A stretch of DNA of 37,694 bases from Rhodobacter sp. (lineage in GTDB: Bacteria > Pseudomonadota > Alphaproteobacteria > Rhodobacterales > Rhodobacteraceae). This document shows positions 33,749-37,694 of the stretch, in pieces. The position numbers and the translations under genes are program-made. Every line of letters begins with the position of its first letter. Within the stretch, counting starts at the first letter, position 1. The notes under the pieces were generated by a model. The model was not told the origin of the DNA and searched no databases. It was given only the letters and a program-made list of their open reading frames with translations. Location: NCBI GenBank assembly GCA_020250175.1, contig JADCEN010000031.1, positions 1-37,694 on the forward strand, given 5' to 3'.

Positions 33749-34048
33749 CTACGCCACCGCCCCCAACGTCGGCACCCCCGACACATCCACCTCCCGCTCC
33801 GCGTGCCAGGCATCATAGGCCCCCTGCATCCTGATCCAGACCAGAGGTTCATTTCCGAACAGCTTGGCCAACCGCACGGCGACCTCTGCGCTGACCGGCT
33901 TTCGGGTGGCCAGGATGTCGTGCAGGTGCTGGCGCGAGATGCCGAGCATGCGGGCGATTTCGGCCTTGGGCTTGCCGGTGGCTGGGATCACATCCTCGCG
34001 CAGCATTTCGCCCGGATGGGTCGGGCAGCGGTCGGGGTTGCGGGTCAT
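33749..34048 (-). CDS. higA: HigA-type antitoxin (addiction module, HTH-XRE)
   Basis: A 99-residue antitoxin. It begins with the HigA signature HPGEMLREDVIPATG, then the XRE helix-turn-helix KAEIARMLGISRQHLHDILATRKPVS, then AVRLAKLFGNEPLVWIRMQGAYDAW, the usual C-terminal helix. It binds and neutralises the HigB toxin and represses the pair's promoter. It lies downstream of higB with nine bases between, the typical toxin-first order. GC content is high, unlike the nucleotidyltransferase cassette it faces. Confidence 0.92.
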   Translation of the reverse strand: MTRNPDRCPTHPGEMLREDVIPATGKPKAEIARMLGISRQHLHDILATRKPVSAEVAVRLAKLFGNEPLVWIRMQGAYDAWHAEREVDVSGVPTLGAVA

Positions 34049-34057
34049 CCTTTGCTC

Positions 34058-34333
34058 CTAATGATATTGCTCGAAATCCAGCACATGGGCGTCGCCGTTG
34101 CTGAATTCGAAGGTGATGCACCACGGGCCGTTGACATGGACCGTGTAGCGGGTGGGGCTGTGGCCCCGCAGCGCGTGAAAGTCGAAGCCGGGCAGGTTCA
34201 TATCCTCTGGCACGGTCGCAGCATCCAGCACATCCAGCCGCCGCAGGATGCGCGGGTGCATCCGGGCGTCAATCCGGGACGTACCGGTTTCCCAGAGGGC
34301 TTTGAGGTGCTTGCTGGCGAAGCTTTTTATCAT
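34058..34333 (-). CDS. higB: HigB-type toxin (RelE/ParE superfamily)
   Basis: A 91-residue toxin: MIKSFASKHLKALWETG at the start, then LRRLDVLDAA, LPGFDFHALRG and YTVHVNGPWCITFEF, ending in FEQYH. This is the host-inhibition HigB group, an mRNA endonuclease that cleaves at the ribosome. The histidine and arginine residues of the HALRG segment and the final His fit the family. The start at 34333 lies five bases after a -10 element, so its message is probably leaderless. It is first in the operon, before higA. Confidence 0.92.
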   Translation of the reverse strand: MIKSFASKHLKALWETGTSRIDARMHPRILRRLDVLDAATVPEDMNLPGFDFHALRGHSPTRYTVHVNGPWCITFEFSNGDAHVLDFEQYH

Positions 34334-34337
34334 GGTG

Positions 34338-34367
34338 ATATGTAGCCTGTCAGCTTACATATGTCAA
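34338..34367 (-). promoter_or_regulatory. higBA promoter with overlapping palindromic operator
   Basis: On the minus strand, TTGACA (34367-34362), a 17-base spacer and TACATA (34344-34339) form an excellent sigma-70 promoter. The inverted repeat ATATGTA (34338-34344) and TACATAT (34356-34362) overlaps both elements and is the likely HigA operator. The ATG of higB begins five bases after the -10 hexamer, so the +1 should coincide with the start codon. Confidence 0.75.
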
Positions 34368-34467
34368 CGAATGGCTTACAGCCGGAGTTGAGTGCGGCAA
34401 ATTCGGTCGTTTTTGGCCGTGCGCTTGCCCCGCGCGCCGCTAATGTCGCCCGAAAAACGGGGGCAGC

Positions 34468-36084
34468 ATGGACAATCCGGATTTCATCATCGTCGGCGCG
34501 GGGTCTGCCGGGTCCGTCCTTGCCGAGCGGCTGACGGCGGACGGGCGGTTCCGCGTGCTGGTGATCGAGGCAGGCGGCACGGACCGGCGGTTTTATGTGC
34601 AGATGCCGCTGGGTTATGGCAAGCTGTTCTATGACCCGGCGGTCAACTGGATGTACCGGACCGAGCCTGATCCGGGGCTGGCGGGGCAGCGGGATTACTG
34701 GCCGCGCGGGCGGCTGCTGGGCGGATCCTCTTCGATCAATGCGATGGTCTATATCCGGGGGCATCGCAGCGATTACGACGACTGGAAGGCGGCGGGCAAC
34801 CCCGGCTGGGGCTGGGACGAGGTGCTGGCCGCCTATCGCGCGATGGAAGACAATGAGGCAGGCGGTGATGAGTGGCGCGGCACCGGCGGGCCGCTGTTCA
34901 TCTCGGCCAATCTGCGCGACCAGCATCCGCTGATTGAAAGCTGCATCGCGGCGGGCAAGATGGCCGGTTTGCCGCATGTGGCCGATTTCAACGGGCCGGA
35001 GCAGGAAGGGGTCGGCACCTATCAGCTGACGGTCAAGAACGGGCGGCGCAATTCGGCGGCGCGCGCCTTTCTGCGACCGGCCATGAAGCGGCGCAATCTG
35101 GCGGTGCTGACCCATGCGCAGGCAACGCGCGTGGTGATCGAGGCTGGCCGCGCGGTGGGGGTGGAGGTGATGCATCGCGGGGCGCTGCGCATCTTCCGGG
35201 CGCGGGCTGAGGTGATCCTTGCCGGGGGCGCGATCAACTCGCCGCAGCTGCTGCAGCTGTCGGGCATCGGGCCGGGGGCGCTGCTGGCCGGTCTTGGCCT
35301 GCCGGTGCTGCGCGACAATCCGAATGTGGGCGACCATCTGAACGACCATCAGGGGCTGAATTACACCTGGCGGGTGAATGTGCGGACGTTGAACGAGGTG
35401 CTGCGGCCCTGGTGGGGCAAGCTGGCGGTGGGCGCGCGCTATCTGCTGACCAGGCGCGGGCCGCTGAGCCTGTCGATCAACCAGGGGGGCGGGTTCTTCC
35501 GCACCCGGCCTGACCTGGAGCGGCCCAATATGCAGCTGTACATGCAGGCGTTTTCCACGCTGATCCCGCGCGAGGGGGAACGGCCGCTGCTGTCGCCGGA
35601 CCCGTTTCCGGGCATGTCGCTGGGCCTTTCCAACTGCCGTCCGACCAGCCGGGGCCATATCCGGCTGGCCAGCCCCGATCCGCTGGCGCATCCGAAGATC
35701 GTCGCGAATGCGTTTTCGACCGATCAGGATGTCGAAGAAATGCTGGCCGCGGTGAAGTTCCTGCGCAAGATTGCCGCGCAGCCACCCCTGGCGCGGCTGA
35801 TTGCGGAAGAATTGCGTCCGGGGCCGGATTGCCGTAGCGATGATGACATGATCGCCGACTTCAAGGCGCGCGGCGGCACGGTCTATCACCCGTCCTGCAC
35901 CTGCCGGATGGGTCCCGACCCCGCCACTTGCGTCGTGGACCCCCGCCTTCGCGTCCATGGTGTGGCAGGATTGCGGGTCTGCGATGCCTCGGTGTTTCCG
36001 ACGCTGATCGCCGGAAACACCAATGCGCCGTCGATGATGGTCGGCTGGAAGGGCGCCGAGATCATCCTGGCGGATCAGAGGTAG
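34468..36084 (+). CDS. GMC-family FAD oxidoreductase (choline/alcohol dehydrogenase-like)
   Basis: A 538-residue flavoenzyme. The N-terminal ADP-binding fold reads FIIVGAGSAGSVLAERL. The two GMC signatures are RGRLLGGSSSINAMVYIRG and GGAINSPQLLQLSGIG. The catalytic histidine is in YHPSCTCRMG, and the C-terminal AGNTNAPSMMVGWKGAEIIL closes the FAD site. It oxidises an alcohol to an aldehyde, passing electrons to a membrane carrier. It differs from BetA in its N-terminus, so choline is not assured. It has a good ribosome site (ACGGGGGCAGC) and stands as a single gene. Confidence 0.88.
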   Translation: MDNPDFIIVGAGSAGSVLAERLTADGRFRVLVIEAGGTDRRFYVQMPLGYGKLFYDPAVNWMYRTEPDPGLAGQRDYWPRGRLLGGSSSINAMVYIRGHRSDYDDWKAAGNPGWGWDEVLAAYRAMEDNEAGGDEWRGTGGPLFISANLRDQHPLIESCIAAGKMAGLPHVADFNGPEQEGVGTYQLTVKNGRRNSAARAFLRPAMKRRNLAVLTHAQATRVVIEAGRAVGVEVMHRGALRIFRARAEVILAGGAINSPQLLQLSGIGPGALLAGLGLPVLRDNPNVGDHLNDHQGLNYTWRVNVRTLNEVLRPWWGKLAVGARYLLTRRGPLSLSINQGGGFFRTRPDLERPNMQLYMQAFSTLIPREGERPLLSPDPFPGMSLGLSNCRPTSRGHIRLASPDPLAHPKIVANAFSTDQDVEEMLAAVKFLRKIAAQPPLARLIAEELRPGPDCRSDDDMIADFKARGGTVYHPSCTCRMGPDPATCVVDPRLRVHGVAGLRVCDASVFPTLIAGNTNAPSMMVGWKGAEIILADQR

Positions 36085-36152
36085 GTTGACCCTGCGCACG
36101 GCTGAAAACCGGGCCGCGGGCCCGCCCTTGCCGCGTCTGCCCTGCCCGAAGA

Positions 36153-36359
36153 TCAGGCGAGCGAAAGGTTGGTGGCCGATTCGCGGCCATCGCGGCCCGC
36201 TTCGATGTCGAAGGTCACGGCCTGACCGTCCTTCAGCGAGCGAAGTCCGGCCCGCTCCAGCGCGGTGATGTGAACGAACACGTCCTTGCGGCCGCCCTCG
36301 GGGGCGATAAAGCCGTAGCCTTTGGTTTCATTGAACCATTTCACGGTGCCCTTGGCCAT
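36153..36359 (-). CDS. cold-shock protein (CspA family)
   Basis: A 68-residue single OB-fold RNA chaperone. It has MAKGTVKWFNETKGYGFIAPEGG with RNP1 (KGYGFIAP) and the DVFVHITAL RNP2 motif, and a normal length. It binds single-stranded RNA and prevents structure. The ribosome site AAGAGGAG is strong. The leader upstream (36360-36420) has a TTGACT and a TATCCG about 16 bases apart as a possible promoter. It is a single gene, convergent with the GMC oxidoreductase gene; CGGGCC-GCG-GGCCCG at 36110-36124 between them may be a weak two-way terminator. Confidence 0.93.
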   Translation of the reverse strand: MAKGTVKWFNETKGYGFIAPEGGRKDVFVHITALERAGLRSLKDGQAVTFDIEAGRDGRESATNLSLA

Positions 36360-36555
36360 CGTGATGTCTCCTCTTACATGCCGCCCGCGGATATGCGGCG
36401 GCCCGGCTCAGTCAACGCAAGATCGAGGGACTGTGCCTTTTGGAGCAGACAGTGGTCGATAGGATAACGTCGCCGGGTAAAATTGAAAGAAACGGAACGA
36501 AAAATCAAGAGGGAAGGTTGCAATCGCGTGTTGCGGACATCTTTCCTGCCGCAGG

Positions 36556-37524
36556 TCACACCGGAGAAAGGATATCATCCTCCAGAAACCAGCGTACCGA
36601 GTCTTCAAAGGAGGCATCCGTCACAAAGCCCAGACGTTGCGCTTTTTCCGGCCGGACGCGGGCGCGCCAGCCGCGCACGATGCGCTCGATGACGGGGTCG
36701 GATTGCCAGGTGATCCGCGCCTCGGCCGCCGGTCCGGCAACGCGGGTCATCGCGGCGATCATGTCGCCGATTGTATCCGTCCGGCCGGTCAGGTTCAGGC
36801 AGCGGTTGAAGCCGAAGGCGGCGCCGTCAAGCGTGGCCGCGTGGATCAGATTGGCAACCACGGTCCGGGGGGCGGTGTGCCAGACCTCAAAGTCACGCGG
36901 AACAGGGCAATTGGCCGTCTGCCCCTGCAGCGTCTCGCGGAAGATCGAGGACATGAAGCTGGACGCAGCCGCGTTGGGTTTGCCGGGGCGGATCGAGACG
37001 GTGGGCAGGCGCAGACCGCGCCCGTCAAGGAATCCGCGCCGCGACATATCGGACAACAGCAATTCGCCCATGGCCTTTTGCGTGCCGTAAGAGGTTTGCG
37101 GGTTCAACTCTACCCCGTCGGTGATCTCATCAGGCTCCTCTCCGCCGTGTACCGCGGCCGAGGAGGCATAGACCAGCACCGGCGCATTGCCTGCCGCCCG
37201 TGCCGCCTCATAAAGGTTGAGCGTTCCGAACAGGTTGACCCGCAGCCCAAGGTCGAAATCCGCCTCGGCCGCGCCCGAAACGACTGCGGCAAGGTGGAAG
37301 ATCACGTCAAAGGGGCGGGCCATGATCGCGCCAAGGGCCGTCCTGTCAGAGATATCGCAGGCCAGACAGCTGACAGGAAGAGGTGCCGGGACGGGGGCCG
37401 GCACGGCAAGGTCAACCAGGGTGACCGAGGCAATGGGCCTGCCCCGCAGTACCCCGTCCCCGACCAGACGCTGTGCCAGCTTGCGGCCAATGAAACCGCC
37501 GCCGCCCGTAATGAGAATATGCAT
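36556..37524 (-). CDS. denD: D-erythronate dehydrogenase (NAD-dependent epimerase/dehydratase family)
   Basis: A 322-residue extended SDR. The NAD motif is ITGGGGFIGRKLA. HLAAVVSGAAEADFDLGLRVN, the catalytic SYGTQK (Tyr, Lys) and LRLPTVSIRPGKPNAAASSF match, from memory, the D-erythronate dehydrogenase group characterised in Ralstonia. It oxidises D-erythronate at C2 as the first step of a four-carbon sugar acid pathway leading to dihydroxyacetone phosphate. The start at 37524 gives MHILITGGGG; the frame to 37551 is extra. Partner genes (kinase, decarboxylase, isomerase) are not in the window and may have lain to the right, where a transposase gene now ends. Confidence 0.85.
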   Translation of the reverse strand: MHILITGGGGFIGRKLAQRLVGDGVLRGRPIASVTLVDLAVPAPVPAPLPVSCLACDISDRTALGAIMARPFDVIFHLAAVVSGAAEADFDLGLRVNLFGTLNLYEAARAAGNAPVLVYASSAAVHGGEEPDEITDGVELNPQTSYGTQKAMGELLLSDMSRRGFLDGRGLRLPTVSIRPGKPNAAASSFMSSIFRETLQGQTANCPVPRDFEVWHTAPRTVVANLIHAATLDGAAFGFNRCLNLTGRTDTIGDMIAAMTRVAGPAAEARITWQSDPVIERIVRGWRARVRPEKAQRLGFVTDASFEDSVRWFLEDDILSPV

Positions 37525-37569
37525 GCCTTTCCCCCCGTAGTCCAAATGCAAGGCTAGAGCATGTCGCCC

Positions 37570-37694
37570 TCAATTCAAACCATAGCCTGCGGCGATGAAG
37601 TAGTTTCGGCATTCCTGTGGCTGGAACAGGTCGCAGACTGCGCCGACCTGTCTCCAGAGTGCCTCGTATGTTCTTGCAGCGGCTTTCCGCATCA
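37570..37694 (-). mobile_element. 3' end of an IS630-family transposase gene (runs off the window)
   Basis: Reading the minus strand from the edge gives [16 protein letters not shown], then [19 protein letters not shown] and a TGA at 37572-37570. This is the standard C-terminus of IS630-family DDE transposases (xEALWxxIG...FxPxECxNYFxAAGY). Only the last 41 codons are inside the window, so completeness cannot be judged. A TA dinucleotide within CTAG at 37554-37557, followed by GAGCATGTCGCC, is a plausible element end, since IS630 elements insert at TA. It adjoins the upstream side of denD. Confidence 0.75.

Noticed and set aside
34330-36099. 589-residue minus-strand frame opposite the GMC oxidoreductase
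   Set aside because: Shadow frame; the plus strand has both GMC signatures and the catalytic histidine.
1-37694. CRISPR array, ribosomal RNA genes, known riboswitches, intact prophage or integrase
   Set aside because: No regularly spaced repeats, rRNA signatures, recognisable riboswitch cores or integrase genes were seen on reading through.

Overview
The window looks like chromosome from a high-GC alphaproteobacterium, most likely of the Rhodobacterales (Paracoccaceae). The evidence is high-GC codon use throughout, many ATGA start-stop overlaps, and a protein set (fused carnitine dehydrogenase/thioesterase, class II fructose bisphosphatase next to recJ, acs next to a large MHS transporter) that I associate with that group. 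No species is claimed.

Layout, left to right. (1) 1-686: the N-terminal half of a DNA methyltransferase, cut off by unrelated sequence. (2) 814-7196: an arginine module. An arginine:pyruvate transaminase and a 2-ketoarginine decarboxylase (AruH/AruI type, minus strand) face a four-gene basic-amino-acid ABC importer (plus strand). Between them lie a shortened TetR-type gene and a perfect 8-bp inverted repeat that overlaps a possible promoter. (3) 7311-15201: a carnitine / gamma-butyrobetaine island, all on the plus strand and mostly with overlapping starts and stops: dehydrocarnitine cleavage enzyme, lipocalin lipoprotein, carnitine dehydrogenase fused to a betainyl-CoA thioesterase, SDR dehydrogenase, acyl-CoA dehydrogenase, NDP-forming acyl-CoA synthetase and carnitinyl-CoA dehydratase. 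Together they could take L-carnitine, crotonobetaine and gamma-butyrobetaine (perhaps also D-carnitine) to glycine betaine plus acetoacetate. (4) 15340-15752: a decayed C-terminal piece of a type ISP restriction-modification enzyme. (5) 16122-18998: glpX, recJ and a tRNA-Glu(TTC) gene. (6) 19000-20033: a lower-GC islet of three small genes directly after the tRNA. (7) 20486-22635: a sialic-acid-synthase-type gene and an outer-membrane beta-barrel protein, both minus strand. (8) 23348-28328: acetyl-CoA synthetase, a small unknown protein, an unusually long MHS transporter and a lone response regulator. (9) 28562-31529: modC and modB with no modA, then a YdjM-like membrane protein. (10) about 31850-33740: an island of lower GC with a DUF6932-type nucleotidyltransferase gene overlapping an unrecognised 316-residue protein, followed by what looks like the first codons of a cut-off third gene. 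(11) 33749-34367: a HigB/HigA toxin-antitoxin pair with a well-formed, apparently leaderless promoter. (12) 34468-37524: a GMC oxidoreductase, a cold-shock protein and a D-erythronate dehydrogenase. (13) 37570-37694: the 3' end of an IS630-family transposase, running off the edge.

The best candidate for an undescribed system is the two- or three-gene nucleotidyltransferase cassette at 32119-33735. It has foreign base composition, tightly coupled genes, a polymerase-beta-type catalytic motif, and a toxin-antitoxin neighbour. Its function is not known to me. The carnitine island is the best-supported metabolic unit; the odd members are the lipocalin and the SDR. Family assignments rest on motif and alignment memory only, with no database search.
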